64,000 bases of DNA from assembly GCF_016808335.1 (NCBI RefSeq), contig NC_053143.1, positions 62,001-126,000 on the forward strand, in the 5' to 3' direction. This document shows, piece after piece, positions 23,231-36,365 of the stretch (positions are counted from its first letter, which is position 1; every line of letters begins with the position of its first letter). This DNA comes from Panicum virgatum. Lineage: Eukaryota > Streptophyta > Magnoliopsida > Poales > Poaceae. The position numbers and the translations under genes were made by a program. Under the pieces are notes generated by a model, which made no database searches, had not been told where the DNA came from, and saw only the letters and a list, made by a program, of their open reading frames with translations.

Positions 23231-23242
23231 TATATATAAATA
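23231..23242 (+). promoter_or_regulatory. Candidate TATA box of the CCT gene
   Basis: TATATATAAATA, 225 bases before the ATG. If used, transcription would begin near 23265 and the leader would contain the whole CA/GA microsatellite. Position and match only; not proven. Confidence 0.4.
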
Positions 23243-23320
23243 AAACACAAGAGGGAAAGGGAAGCTCAACTCAACTAGTACATGCTCAACCCAACAAGAA
23301 TACCCGGCCCGGTGAGCTAG

Positions 23321-24276
<956 letters not shown>

Positions 24277-24936
24277 CTGCCGTCCATTGCAAGCTAGCTG
24301 TATGATCGATTACCACCTCTCTCTGAGTTCCTGATGGATCCATGTGCATGCCTATCCATATTGCTCTGTCGGGTGCACACAGATATAGACAGCGACCAAC
24401 ATTTGTCATGCAATTTTAATTTGGTGAAACAAGTAGATCAAAGAAAAAAGAGAGACAAGTTCCCACTCCAACCCGTCTACACGGAAGGAGTATGTACCAC
24501 TCTTTGCCAGACAAATGCAACATTTACATCTCAAAAGAGCAAAAGTGTACACATGAAAAAAAAAGAGTTTTCTAAAAAAAAGAGAGCAACAGTAATGGCA
24601 AGGACATCCATTTACAAAGTACTATCCCGCTATTTGTTGACATGCGAAAATTTGACTGCAGCGAACTCTCTAATCTAGCTTGATGCATGGCTAAGGAAAC
24701 CTCATCTTAGCTTATTTTCAATGAATGAAATACTCCCTCCATTTAAGTTTGTACGAAGTTGTCAAATATAACTAACTTTGACCTCATCTTGTCTGATATC
24801 CTTGCCAGTTTCGCTCTCCTCTCCAAGCACTCTCTCCCTCCCTTCCATTCCTCTCACCTGCCAAACAATATCCCCTAAAAAAACCTACCAAACAATAAAG
24901 GACAAGTCTCGATGATGCGCAGTAGTAGATTTAATT
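24277..24936. other. CCT gene 3' flank
   Basis: Presumed 3' UTR then AT-rich DNA. At about 24731 a single Stowaway-like end (TACTCCCTCCATTTAAGTTTG) occurs without a partner, so it is probably a truncated MITE. Confidence 0.5.
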
Positions 24937-25749
24937 GAGTAAATTCCCTCATTGTCATAGAAATTTTAATAACTCCCTTTTATGCCATAAATTTTAAGAA
25001 GTTTCTTAAGTGCCATTAAAATTTTGATTTATCCTCTCGATGCCATTCTATCCACACTTCCATCCATTGCCCCTGGTCCCACCAGTCAATGTCGAACCTC
25101 TCTCTCTCTCTTCCCAACTCAATTTCCCCGTGCCCACATAGAGAGGCGAGCAGTGTCGCCGGCACTGAGCGGTTGTGTCGGCTTCTGCACAGGGAGGTTG
25201 GGGCACGGGGATGGCCCGGCCTCGGCCAGCGACACGAGAGCATGGTCCAGTGGCCAGGACATGGCATGAGCAGAAGCAGGCACCGGCTGACTTGTTTCTC
25301 CGCGCGGCGGCACGAGCAGCAGCAGCCATGGGCTCGGCGCCAACCCTCACCTGGTCTCCCCCCCGAAACCACCTCTTTCCGGCTCACCTTCTGCACCTCC
25401 CCTGCCCCCTTTGTGCTGCAGTGGCTGGCCCCGATGCAGACTGCTTTCGGGCATCCTAGCGTGCCATCCATTGGACCCTGCTTTCCTCGCGTCGCCCGCC
25501 GACTCCCGACCTGTCCCCGCGCTACTAGCAAACCGAGGCCACACAAGCTAGTGGCGGCGCCAGCGAGGCGGGGGCGGGTAGGCTGGCTGGGATGGCCTGG
25601 AAGTGTGCGTGCGGCCTGGCGGTGGCGAAGGCGTCGGTGGCAATGGTGCTGAATGGGTGGTCATGGCGGTTGGCCGCAACAGGAGGCGAAGGGAGAAGAT
25701 TTTGAGTGGGCATGAGCCGCCCGCGGCTGGTGCCGACATTGATGGAGGT

Positions 25750-26205
25750 TGTCCTATGTACCTCCTTGCCGAGTAGGGTCTCTTCAGGAGACAACCCTGC
25801 ATAACTACTCGGCGGACACGTACTCGGCTAGACGATGGAAGGGTCCTTCGCTGATCAGGATGCAGACTGAATCAATATACCTAGATCTTGTGTATCTTAA
25901 CCGAATTGCTTCCTTATAAACAACTAGAGCAGGTCTTAACCTAACTTGTAACCCACAACTTCTCGAGCTATATAAGGTGGTCTTGGGATACCCATCAGAG
26001 GCATCACAATTCGCTCATAGCCTTTTCTAGAAACCCTAATACAAATCCCTGAGCACAGGATGTAGGGTGTTACGCTATCGGCGGTCCGAACATGTTAAAC
26101 CCTTGTGTCTTTGTGTTACCATCAAGCGCTTGGTTCTGAGATTCCTCACCTAAAATCTACCACGGGGTATACCTCTGGTGAACTTGCCGGATTAGCAATC
26201 CGACA
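25750..26205. mobile_element. Probable solo LTR
   Basis: About 456 bp, TGTCCTATG...AATCCGACA. The interior is typical of a grass gypsy LTR: a TATATAAGG box, AGAAACCCTAATACAAATCC, then CACGGGGTATACCTC and GCCGGATTAGCAATCCGACA. No partner LTR and no clear target duplication were found, so the borders are approximate. Confidence 0.5.
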
Positions 26206-26311
26206 AGCATGGAACTCCAACTTGGCAGGGCGGGCGGGGGAGGACGGGGCGCGAACACCGCCGCGGCGGCCTCCTCTGACCATTGCAGACATGTGGGGTC
26301 AGAGGGCAAAT

Positions 26312-26439
26312 TCATCTTTTCACATTTCAGTTAACAACATATGCATATTGTAACGTCCCGCCTCCCCGAGGCCGGTCATCTTTTCACATTTCAGTTAACA
26401 ACATATGCATATTGTAACGTCCTGCCTCCCCGAGGCCGG
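26312..26439. repeat. 64-bp tandem duplication across a TRIM junction
   Basis: Copies at 26312-26375 and 26376-26439 differ by a single base. Each contains 37 bases of flanking DNA plus the first 27 bases of the TRIM LTR, so the duplication arose after the TRIM inserted. Confidence 0.95.
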
Positions 26440-26764
26440 ACCCGCTTATATCTGGCTGCTTTCTAGGACATAGACTGTCCTCACAGACCAACACCAGTCT
26501 TTTCTGCACACTTTGTCCTCACTCATGCGCACCCGGGATGAACTTCCCGGTCGGTCACCCATCCCCAAATTTCTCCGTGCCAAGAACACTTAACCTCGGA
26601 GTTCTTTGGAGACCGGCTTCCGAAAAACAAGTTGCAACTTGGTGGTATGAGTATCCTATTAATCCTATTAAGCCCTGGACCGGGGTATCACATGCTCACC
26701 CCCTTAAGAGACCGACGTCCTCGTCGGTCAATCCCAAACCAGGAACGTCCTCTCTTGGTCACGT

Positions 26765-28429
26765 TGTAAGGATCGATGGACCAAGAGGGGGGTGAATTGG
26801 GCCTTTTTCAAATTTCTAAAACAAAGTATAGCAACCTTAACCTATGCAAAACTAGTAAGGTTCAATTCACCAACCGGCTAGCTAAGCAAAAAACACAAGC
26901 TTACAAAGATACAACTAGATATTAAACTAAGGTAGAGCTAAGCTATGATCTCTAAGGTCAAGCACATGAATGATTGCATGAAAGTAAGTGCTTGAAAGTA
27001 AGGAGTGGGCAAGAGACAACCGGATTTTTTCCCGTGGTGTCGATGTGTTGGCACACACCCCTAATCCACGTTGTGACACTCACTAAGAGTCATGTCACCT
27101 CCCAAGTCACCGAGACGAGGGCGCTCACTAAGAGTCTCCGTTCACCATCCCGGCGTGGTGGAGCTCAAGCCACGTACAAACTTCTTCGGGCTCCCACAAT
27201 CATTGGCAAGCTCCGAAAGAAACACCTTCAATCACCAAGATCGCCTAGGTGCTGCCAATCACCAAGAGTAACAAACTAGGGCCTTCACTTGAGCAAGAAC
27301 CGATCACCAAGAACGGATGCACACAAGCTTCTCTCTACTCAAGTCTTTAGTCTTGCTTCTTGATTGATTGAATGAACAAATATGTGGAAGATGAAGCTCA
27401 AGGTGGCTCTCAACAATGTATGAGTGTATGAATGTGTCCTGGTGTTAAGAGAGTACAAAATGACCCATTGGAGGGGTATATATAGGCAGCTCACACGAAT
27501 AGAGCCGTTGGAGAAAAGCTGCCAGAAAACTGCGTGGCGCCGGTTAATCCGACGATCCTCCAATAGCCGATGAATGTAAACTGCCCCTTCTGAAAACTAG
27601 CCGTTACAATTTGGGCAGATTAATCGATGTATCATCGGTTTAACCGGTGAGTGTAGTTGTCCACTGATCAACTGAAAAACCAAGTCTCTGGACAACTGCA
27701 CCGACGTTAACTCAAAACCATCGTCGGTTTAACCGATGAGTACAACTTCAGAAATCCCTGGAAAAACCATCTCACTGGTCAATTGCACCGACGTCTCAAT
27801 TCAAACAGCGTCGGTTTAACCGGTGTATAGAACCTTGAAACACCCTAGAAAAACCAACTCTGGACTAATGCACCGACGTTAAATTCAAACACGTCGGTTT
27901 AACCGGCGTACTGACTTGTCCAGACTCTGCTGACTTCGTTTAACCGACGTATAGAAAAATGAAAGCGTCGGTTAAACCGGTGTTAAAGACTTTTTCTAAT
28001 TTTGCCTTTTCTGATTTGAGTCTTGAATGAAATCCAAATATTCTTGAGATATAAGTTGAAAACCACTTATTTGAACTTCTAGGAACCTGAGTGACCATAG
28101 TGTGCATCCATTTTTGATTGACCATGTCCATGCTCAAGTTATTTGGCCTTAACCCCTCTCAATAGTGCGATCACTATAAAACTATAAAACCTATACTAAC
28201 CTAAGTGTCCTTCTCATCCTTATGACACTTAGGACTAGAAAGATCCTTAGTCTTGACATATAATTGAGTTGAATACCGAGATCGCCTTTTTAAATAATGA
28301 AATTGAGGGGCCTCTTTTGACATATGACCAAATGAGCGATAATGATCTATTAAGCTGCACAAACTCATTAGTCACAATAATGGTTGTCATTAATCACCGA
28401 AACATATCTTGAGGGCCCAGATGCTTACA
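26765..28429. mobile_element. 1.67-kb solo LTR nested in the TRIM
   Basis: TGTAAGGATCGATGG...GGGCCCAGATGCTTACA, flanked by the exact 5-bp repeat CACGT (26760-26764 and 28430-28434). No gag-pol and no second LTR, so a solo LTR. The middle (about 27600-27990) holds several copies of ACCGACG...CGTCGGTTTAACCGGTG-type units. Confidence 0.93.
27600..27990. repeat. ACCGACG/CGTCGGTTTAACCGG repeat array
   Basis: Four to six degenerate units of roughly 80-100 bases. Each pairs an ACCGACGTTAA-like motif with a downstream CGTCGGTTTAACCGG that is its partial reverse complement. It lies within the 1.67-kb solo LTR and could form stem-loops in an LTR transcript. Confidence 0.7.
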
Positions 28430-29095
28430 CACGTCCCGTACGTCCAGTGCCAGCAGCCCATGTGCCACGTCTGTGCATCCAGTGCCAACGGTCCCTGTGC
28501 CACGTCCGTGCGTCCAGTGCCAACGGCGCATCCCAGATGCCCGCGCACTGACCCGCCACGCGCCCGTGCACATGCCGGTGGCATCTGCGCCCTCATGCGC
28601 CCGTGCTCATGCCTCTGCACTTACGCCCGTACGTGCCCGTGAAACCGCGAGAGTCGGCTCTGATACCATTCTGTAACGTCTCGCCTCCCCGAGGCCGGGC
28701 CCGCTTATATCTAGCTGATTTCTAGGACATAGACTGTTCTCACAGACCAACACCAGTCTTTTCTGTACACTTTGTCCTCACTCATGCGCACCCGGGAAGA
28801 ACTTCCCGGTCGGTCACCCATCCCCAAATTTCTCCGGGCCAAGCACGCTTAACCTCGGAGTTCTTTGGAGACCGGCTTCCGGAAAAGAAGTTGCAACTTG
28901 TTGGTATGAGTATCCTATTAATCCTATTAAGCCCTGGACCGGGGTGTCACACATATGGATGGAAAAGGCAACAGAATGGCATTGAGGGGAATATAAGTCA
29001 GAATTTCAATGGTACTGAAGGAACTTCTAAATTTTTATGGCATAGAAGGAGGCCATTAAAATTTCTATGGCACTAAGAGAATTTACTCTTTAATT

Positions 29096-29803
29096 AAGGA
29101 TGAAGTAGGCAACACTTGTCTATTGACATCGAAAACTAGAATAGAAGACCAAATATTTCATAGACAAAACTGGAACCGCTGGCCCATTCACCCACGGATC
29201 TCGCATTCGATTTGCTTGCTCAATTTATCCCGGGCGGTGGAATTACAATGTTGGGGTAGTTTTGCTGAAAATCGATTGGATTTTATCTTAAATCAAAACA
29301 CTTTAGTGTAAGATTGCAAACAACAAAACCCTTCAAAGAGTGCATATATATAAACCTATATATAGACCTAGAAGCTGCAGAAGAGCCCAACAGGTCCACA
29401 TCTCGGACTAATTAAATGTGCAATTGTACATATGAAATTGGCATAAATGCGCTATATTAAGAGAAAAAATTTTATAATGAACTTTGAAGATTAAGATATT
29501 TTGTACCATATTCGACAACTGAGGAGTCGTTTGAAAAAAAAAGAAATTCCCATTACCTTGGAATAGTGCAAGTGGTAGGTCGTTGCATGCATTCCAAATT
29601 ATCACTTGTCACTAATTAATCGTATTTTGTATTTTACTTCCCTGATGTTTTTGAAATGTCCAACTTGCATGTGTCGATTCAGGTTCATGTGCTACTATTG
29701 ATGAGGACATGATAGATGGGGATGAACCAAATTAGCATATTTCTTTTGTACCACTTCATGTCCAGCCTCAGGGCGGCTAATAACCTCATCCTGCTGATTT
29801 ACT

Positions 29804-29863
<60 letters not shown>

Positions 29864-31690
29864 TTTTTTTAGAGAAAAGGAGGTTCCCGCTTTATTTCTA
29901 GGAAACAAAGCACAAGGTTCAAGTCTTCTTTGTTCGTCAGCATCATAGAGTTTCACAACTCTTTTAAGCACCTGCCTAGAGGCTAAGACTCTGTAAAGCC
30001 AATAGAAACAGAAGCATTAGCTGAGAATCGATGGTCGGCAGGCCCTCATCTTCGGATGGTTCTTCCAACTCCTCTTGTAGATTGGCATTGTTCCAGACCA
30101 CCAGCAAGTCAACGCTGCCAAATCTGATCGTGCCACCACCTAGGAGCTTAAGGGTGCCACGGTCGCTTGCCGTTCCTAGGTTAATCATAGAGGTTGATGC
30201 AGTCTTGTCGTGAGCTCACCACATGGTCCAGCTCCTGCAAGTTTGCATCCTTGCACAAAACTCGCCAGTTCTTCAACATTCTAATTAGCTTTTGAACATT
30301 AGATTTTTCTCGCTATGGTGTGCTTCTCCACTTTTCCCATGAAAAAATAAACTCATTATGCATTTTTCCAGTGCACCACATCAATGCAGCACACCATGTA
30401 TTGAGGATAGCATTTTTTTTTGTTACTAATCCACCATATAGCAACTGATTCAAAGTCATTACCTAGGTTTTTATCAAAATTTTAGATAAATGGTGGCACA
30501 TAGTTTTTTTAGATATGGGATTAAATCGGCCTCTGTATTCATCTTGTGGATAATATATAGTCAAATGTTACAACAGTTCTTAGACTCTAAACCTCAAGTC
30601 AGGGATTTCATACAAACAAAAAATTAAAGAAAGCTATAAAAGAAAGAAAGAAGGCTAGAAAATTAAGTTTCATTCTTCTTCTTTGTTTCTGCTTCAACCT
30701 TGCAATATCTTCAGGTAGCACCAATCCATCACATCTCTCATCTTCTTAGAAACTTGACGCTCGGACCATCTCTGTTGCTTGCCAAATCTTTTCACGTAAA
30801 TCTCTGCCTAGCGTATGAGTGTGAGGGGATATCGACATCGTCTCCAGGAAGAGAGTGGTACCACGAGGCATTGCCAATGTCAACGCTAGCGTAATGCTGG
30901 ATAAGAATTCCCTCAAATGGTTTCCCGCAGCACTTGACAACAACGCACACTACTTGTACATATCACATTAGCAAAGCCTCCAACGAGGAAAGCGGCGCAA
31001 AGAAGCGTCACCACTGCTGGCTAACTTGAGGTGGACATGGGATTTCTCCCTGCGTCCCGGTGTGCCCTGAAGCCAACTCCGCACACCTGCGCCCACCAGT
31101 AGCGCCGGCCGGCGGTCCACCTCCAAGGGTCAAACCTTCACCAGTGATAGCTATTGCTATCTCCATCCCGCAGTCGCGCTGGTTCCTCGGATGAGGCTGG
31201 ATCCGCCCTCACCAGCCCTAGATTCGCTGCCACCTAGCGGTTGCTTGGCTACCCGCTGGGATGAAGTGGTGCCACGGGAAGAACGTATGATGAGGGAGAT
31301 CAAACTGCGCCAGCATAGCCAACACCGCCCACCGCCCGAACAAGCCACAACCATTGTTCCCCCTCACTATACCATCACAGCGACACCAGGATGTGGATAT
31401 TTGAGCCGGGGCCACGCCGGCTCAACGCTGGCCACTAGATCCAGCTTCTCCACCACCAGGTCCCAGCCGCTCCGAAGGTGAACACCCCTCCCCGTGGAAG
31501 CCGCCGCCATCATCAACAGATTTGAAGGAAACTCCCTGATGCGTGAGGAATCCGTTGAGGAAGGTCCTGTGGCCGCCTTCCTCACGGCTGCCAGCCGCTC
31601 GGGCCATAGCAAGGAAGGTAGCAACGTTTCTCATGGGGGATGCGCGACGGAGCGGACGGTCACGAAAAGTCATTGCTACCCAGATGCGCG
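29096..31690. other. Intergenic, no gene recognised
   Basis: AT-rich to 30900, then moderately GC-rich. Near 29861-29950 and 30500-30560 there are poly-T-led segments that look like 3' ends of minus-strand non-LTR elements, without recognisable proteins. Frames at 30940-31680 are short and carry no known motif. Confidence 0.4.
29804..29860. repeat. (AC)5(AG)n microsatellite
   Basis: AC repeat 29804-29813 followed by about 46 bases of AG repeat. A shorter compound repeat of the same kind as the one before the CCT gene. Confidence 0.95.
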
Positions 31691-32124
31691 TAAGCTCGCG
31701 TTTTTTCTTTTTTATATTTAAAAAAAAATCAAAATTTCAAAAATATGTGGCTGTTTCAGGAAATTGCGAAAATGGGCCCCTGTCGCCCATGGGGTGGGCG
31801 ACAGGCCCCCTGTGGCCCCCTGTCGCCCAGGCAACGGGCGACAAGGACCTTTCTATAATTTTTTATTTTTCAATTTTTTTTCTTCGAACAGGTCCCTGGC
31901 GGGGGACGTGGTGCAGGGGGGGGGCAGTCGCCCCCCCAACGGGCGACAGGGGGGGCCTGTCGCCCCCCACCGGGCAACAGGGCAGGGCTGCCCTATTTAA
32001 ACCCCCTCCCCTCTCACCCCTCATTCTATTCTCTAAAATTCCAGAAAAAATAGAAAAAAGAAGAGAGGGGTGAGAAGAAGGAAAGCGGCGAAGCCCTGCC
32101 GAAGTGCGCATCTGTGATCTGCAG
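31691..32124 (+). repeat. Left TIR with promoter and splice donor
   Basis: Ends GTGATCTGCAG then GTATT at 32125, a good donor. Transcription from its TATTTAAA box would run on the + strand, antisense to the PMD and MURA genes. Confidence 0.7.
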
Positions 32125-32235
32125 GTATTAACGTTCGACCTTTCATTGTGATTTTCTTATGAATCAGAGTAGAAGTAATATTTATATATTGAAATATTGG
32201 ATCGTAATCTTAGAATAATAGTAGCTATTGTTATT

Positions 32236-33570
32236 TCAGCATTTCGCCATTGCTGATCCCAGATAACATCCTCTGGCGTTAGCATATCCAGCTCCGACAC
32301 GAACTCAGGATATGCGCGCCTAACCTGGGCATGTGCCCAAGATCTCTGCACATCGAAACATATGAAATTAATAATGAGCTTCATGTATCGAGTAACTAAC
32401 CAAGACATAAGTAGAGTTTCCGCGAATGTACCTGACGCCAGTTCCAGAGGGTACCCATCGTAGGCCAACCCTCCTCGTCATCGCCATACAAGATGTCGTG
32501 GTATGGCTCCTGGCTCACGATAGGGCGACCAACCGCTATCCTCTCGTACGACCAAAGCTGAAGCAGGAGTGGGCACCCCGAGAAAATAGCCTCACCATTG
32601 GTCTTGCTGCACCCGTCGCAGAGTCCACGGTAGGTGGCTGCCAATACTGCCGAACCCCAGCTGTAGGGCGGTAAGTCATCCTCTGCATCCGCAATCTCTC
32701 GTGCGTACAGAAGTAGGATCCTGTCGACGGAGTTGCCATGGGTGTTGTTGAACATGATATAACCAAACAACCATAGCAAGTACGCCTCCAGCGATCTGGT
32801 CACACTATACTCGTCCGCATCCGCATCCAACTGGGTAGGCTGCATACACAAATATGATGTACGATTGAAACTCACAATGAAACATATGAATTTTAAAAAC
32901 ATAGTGTAAAGATGAATCGAAATACGTACTGTAAACTGTAGCAACCAGATCTACGAAGGACCTGCGGCTCGCGGGTGCGGGTTGATCGGTCCTGCTGCTG
33001 CCACGCGCTGTACCGGAGCAAAGCGCTCCTCCAGGTCATCCTTCCACAAAGCCGGCACCACACGCGGACCTACGGCATCACCGACGATAGGAAGACCCAG
33101 TAGGTAGGCCACGTCCTGCAGCGTCGGAGTCATCTCCCCACATGGGAGGTGGAACGTGTGAGTCTCCGTCCTCCATCTATCCACTAGCGCCGTCAGGAGG
33201 GATCGGTCGAGCTTCACAATCCCACCCTCCACAAGACGGCCCAGAGTCAGTAGACCGCACTCACATAACCTGAAACAATGGAACAAACGAAGAAAAGTGA
33301 GTACAAATATTACAAATATTATAAAATAAACAATGGAACTAACATATAAAATTTAAATACATACCTTTAGACCCAATCTTGGTGTATAGAGATGACCTCT
33401 CCTAGTGGACGCGGTCGTAGCACTCCAAGGGCTCGGCGCTGAACTGTTGCGGCGAAAGACCGGTGGCTCGCGTCGATAACAGGGTCTAGCAATGAGCCCA
33501 TACCTACATTAAAACATTCAAATAGGGTTGTACGATTAGTACAAAGGTAAACATATGTATAGAAACACAT
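32236..33570 (-). CDS. Plant mobile domain (PMD) protein, transposon-borne
   Basis: Minus-strand exon pieces carry the PMD (aminotransferase-like plant mobile domain) pattern in order. They are LLDPVIDASHRS at about 33370-33500; then GLLTLGRLVEGG, RWRTETHTFHLPCGEMTPTL and QDVAYLLGLPI at 32951-33286; then LEAYLLWLFGYIMFN, WGSAVLAATYRGLC and LLQLWSYERIAVGRP at about 32430-32850; and a last piece with RSWAHAQVRRAYPEF at about 32240-32345. Short AT-rich introns separate them; I did not fix every junction. PMD proteins occur in MULE and gypsy elements and, in plants, as the domesticated MAIL1/MAIN genes, where they affect silencing and meristem integrity. No obvious nonsense codon was seen within the exon pieces. 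The role in the element is unknown. Confidence 0.75.
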
Positions 33571-33655
33571 TCAACAATATAACACCTTATATGTTTTGGA
33601 TTGTGCCACCAAGCAACAGCACCGAGTCGACAGAATGAACTTACAATGACTTAAA

Positions 33656-36365
33656 TCACGACACTGAGTGCCTTCCACGAGCAATTCTCGGCAATGGTGG
33701 TCTGAACGTAGGAGGTGCTCCATCTGTTGGATTTCCAGAAGGACCAGCGTCTGCATCACCGTGAATTGCATTCTGAGGACACCTTTTGTAGTTGTGACCC
33801 AATACTCCACATTGGCTGCAACACTTTTGTGCCTTGCTTGCCTCGGACTCGTCCATACCATTTATTATACGACGCGTCTGACGACGGCCTTTGCCTTTCT
33901 TAGCGGCTGGATCAGGAACATAAGTCTTAACCTCCCGGTCCGTAATAAAGGGTCCAACTATGCCAATCCCGTATATTTCATGTCCCCAGGTGGATGTAGC
34001 TACCTCCTTGCTGAAATAGGGTGACACAAATACTCCGGGCTGCAACCCAGATTCTGCACAAGCGGCAATGACGTGCGAACAGGGCAAATGCAATAACTTT
34101 GGCTTCATGCAGGTGCAGCGGGGTAGTGCCATCTGCTCTAATTAAACTCTCTTGCACCACCCTATCTCTACAGATGCCACGACTAGTTCTATCCTTGCAT
34201 AGCACCTCAAATCTATGCTCCCTTATACCCGTCGATATGACGCAGTGCTGTCTGGCCTTTGCTATCTTGTCTTGCATATATTGTGTCACTCTTGTGCAAA
34301 ACTGAATTTGGGGGTTGCTCATGTTTATGGTTGCAGCCATGTATCGCTCTCTGAAATACTTCATGCATCCATACATGATGAACTCAACAATTCCCACGAG
34401 AGGAAAGCCACGACAACATCGTATCACCATATTGAAACACTCTGTGTGGTTTGTTGTCTGGATACCGTACCGCATTCCATTTGTATCATAAAGGAATGAC
34501 CATTTCTCCTTCGGTGCACCTCGAATCCAGTGCGAAAATGGCTTCTCCAAAGAAGCCCTTGCATCTGCTAACTGGCTACTGCTGGTTCCTGCTGCCCTTG
34601 CCTTCACTTGCTCCGCAGTTAGCTGATCAAGCATCTGCCACAAAGCATTAAATTTTCTCTGCTGGTTCTGAGTGCACAACCTTTTTAACAAGTCCTTTAG
34701 TTCCTTGTTCTTGAAGTGGTCAAAGAAGTTTGCACCCATATGCCTAATGCACCACCTGTTTTGCACATCTGGCCATAATGGAGGCGTTGTTCCATTTCCG
34801 ACTTGTAATTTCTTAATTGCTTGTAGCAGACCTACGTGCCTATCACTTATAAGGCACACATCTGGACGGGCGGCAACAACATGAATCTTCACTCGTTCGA
34901 GGAACCAATACCAACTTTCTGTGTTCTCATTCTCAACAAATGCAAAGGTGACCGATACTATTTGGTGGTTGCAGTCTACCCCGATTGCGGTGAGTATCTG
35001 CCCTTTGTACCTTCCAGTCAGAAATGTCCCATCAATGCATAAAACCGGAAGACAATACTGAAAAGCTCTCACACATGCACTTAGGCAAAAGAAGCCTCGA
35101 AGCAGAAAGCTTTGTCCCCTCCTCATGGTTGGCATGAGGTAAGTGTCATAGAAACTTCCAGGGTTTCTAGCAACAACATAGGATAACATTTGAGGTAGGT
35201 TATCATATAATGCCTCGTATGTGCCGAACCGCATCTCGAACACCTTTTGTTTAGCCCGCCATGCCTTCAAATAACTAATGCTGTACTGGTAAGTTTGATC
35301 AATATGTCGAACAATCATTTTTGGTTCATAATTTAGGTAGTCCACAATCAACCCATATATTTGCTTTGCAACAAAGTCGCATGATATATTGCGATGTGAT
35401 AGCTGAACTTCTGACAGCAAACAAGTGTGCTCTGTCACAATGGAACATTTCCAGTTCGACTTCCATCTACCCTTGAATGCATGTACTCGCCATGAACATC
35501 CAGCATTCACACACTTCACCTCATATTCTTTACTGCCAGACTTCACGACTCTAAATTCTCGCTTCAATGATATTGCCCACATTCTCACAGCATCTTTTAC
35601 GGCTTCAATGTTTGGATATATTGCACCTTGCACCACCTCATTCCCTCTGTACTCCCACTCCTGATGTCAAAGGACTTCTACAATATGATTGCCAAAACCA
35701 TGCTCCTTCCACTCTTTTGGCAATGAGTACTGCTCGTCATTAGATGAGCCCTCATGTTCTTCCATCTCCATTGCGGCATGGTCTTCTGCCTCCATCTCGT
35801 CCACGATGCTATGTATCCTCTCTCTCTCATCAGCAAGGCCCTGTGGTCCGATGTTTGGGTTCTCTATCTCTTCTGACTCATCTTGCTCAACATAGTTTGT
35901 CTTTCTTTGAATACTAGGAGTTGCTTGATCTGCACCACCTCTTTGAATACTCGGAGTTGCTTGATCTGCACCATCTCTTTGAATACTCGGTGTTGCTTGA
36001 TCTGCACCATGTTGGATTTCATTTCGTATCTTCTCCCGAGTTTGAACAAGAATAGCCAGAGGCCACCCACACTCTAGAGCTGCTTGCATGTACTTCTGCC
36101 AGTCATCAGTGCTGTGTATCATCATCAATTCCCATAAATCACCTTCTACCTCCCAATTCACAAGAGCATGGACGGTCATCACATGTGTCTCCGGATCAAC
36201 ACGGAACCCACGCTGCAGCCACTTATATATAGAACCAAAACTCCTCTCTAGAGGTTTATCTATGGCGCTAGATGTGCACTTAAAGGCAGAAAGGTCTACT
36301 CCATTTGGTCCATACAAAATATTACAGTTACCAAAAAACACTTGAAACCGCATCTTGCTCGACAT
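33656..36365 (-). pseudogene. MURA-type Mutator transposase, broken
   Basis: Starts at ATG 36365, directly after an acceptor (TGTACAG). Order: N-terminal domain with the threefold repeat GADQATPSIQR (about 35915-36010), acidic linker, MuDR DNA-binding domain (VKDAVRMWAISLKREFRVV; CVNAGCSWRVHAF), MULE catalytic domain (VLCIDGTFLTGRYKGQIL; CLISDRHVGLLQAI), SWIM zinc finger (CTCMKPKLLHLPCSHVIAAC) and a CCHC knuckle (CCSQCGVLGHNYKRCP). An in-frame TGA at about 35667-35669 separates the first 232 residues from the rest. A frame change near 34110-34130 precedes the SWIM finger. MURA cuts at the TIRs; this copy is inactive unless stop and shift are bypassed. Confidence 0.88.

Larger units (their letters stand above)
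26413..28951 (-). mobile_element. TRIM retrotransposon split by a solo LTR
   Basis: Two 280-bp LTRs (26413-26692 and 28672-28951), TGTAACGTC...TCACA, flanked by the exact 5-bp repeat CATAT (26408-26412 and 28952-28956). Next to the right LTR the minus strand reads a tRNA-Met PBS (TGGTATCAGAGCC, about 28656-28668). Next to the left LTR is a purine tract (AAGGGGGTGAG), so the element points to the minus strand. Without the nested solo LTR it is only about 870 bp, has no gag or pol, and fits a terminal-repeat retrotransposon in miniature. Such elements rely on enzymes of other retrotransposons. Confidence 0.9.
24937..29088. mobile_element. Long-TIR (Mutator-like) element hosting nested insertions
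   Basis: Imperfect terminal inverted repeats of about 120 bp. The left end GAGTAAATTCCCTCATTGTC matches the right end read backwards (GAGTAAATTCTCTTAGTGCC), and both continue through TGCCAT-spaced segments. The ends are flanked exactly by TTTAATT (24930-24936 and 29089-29095). Seven bases is shorter than the 9 expected for MULEs, so the superfamily is inferred from TIR length and look only. The interior at 25060-25749 is GC-rich with no recognised protein. The rest is a probable solo LTR and a TRIM. Confidence 0.6.

Noticed and set aside
25016..25802. Frames of 65-187 codons in the long-TIR element
   Set aside because: No recognisable protein; several frames on both strands are equally open.
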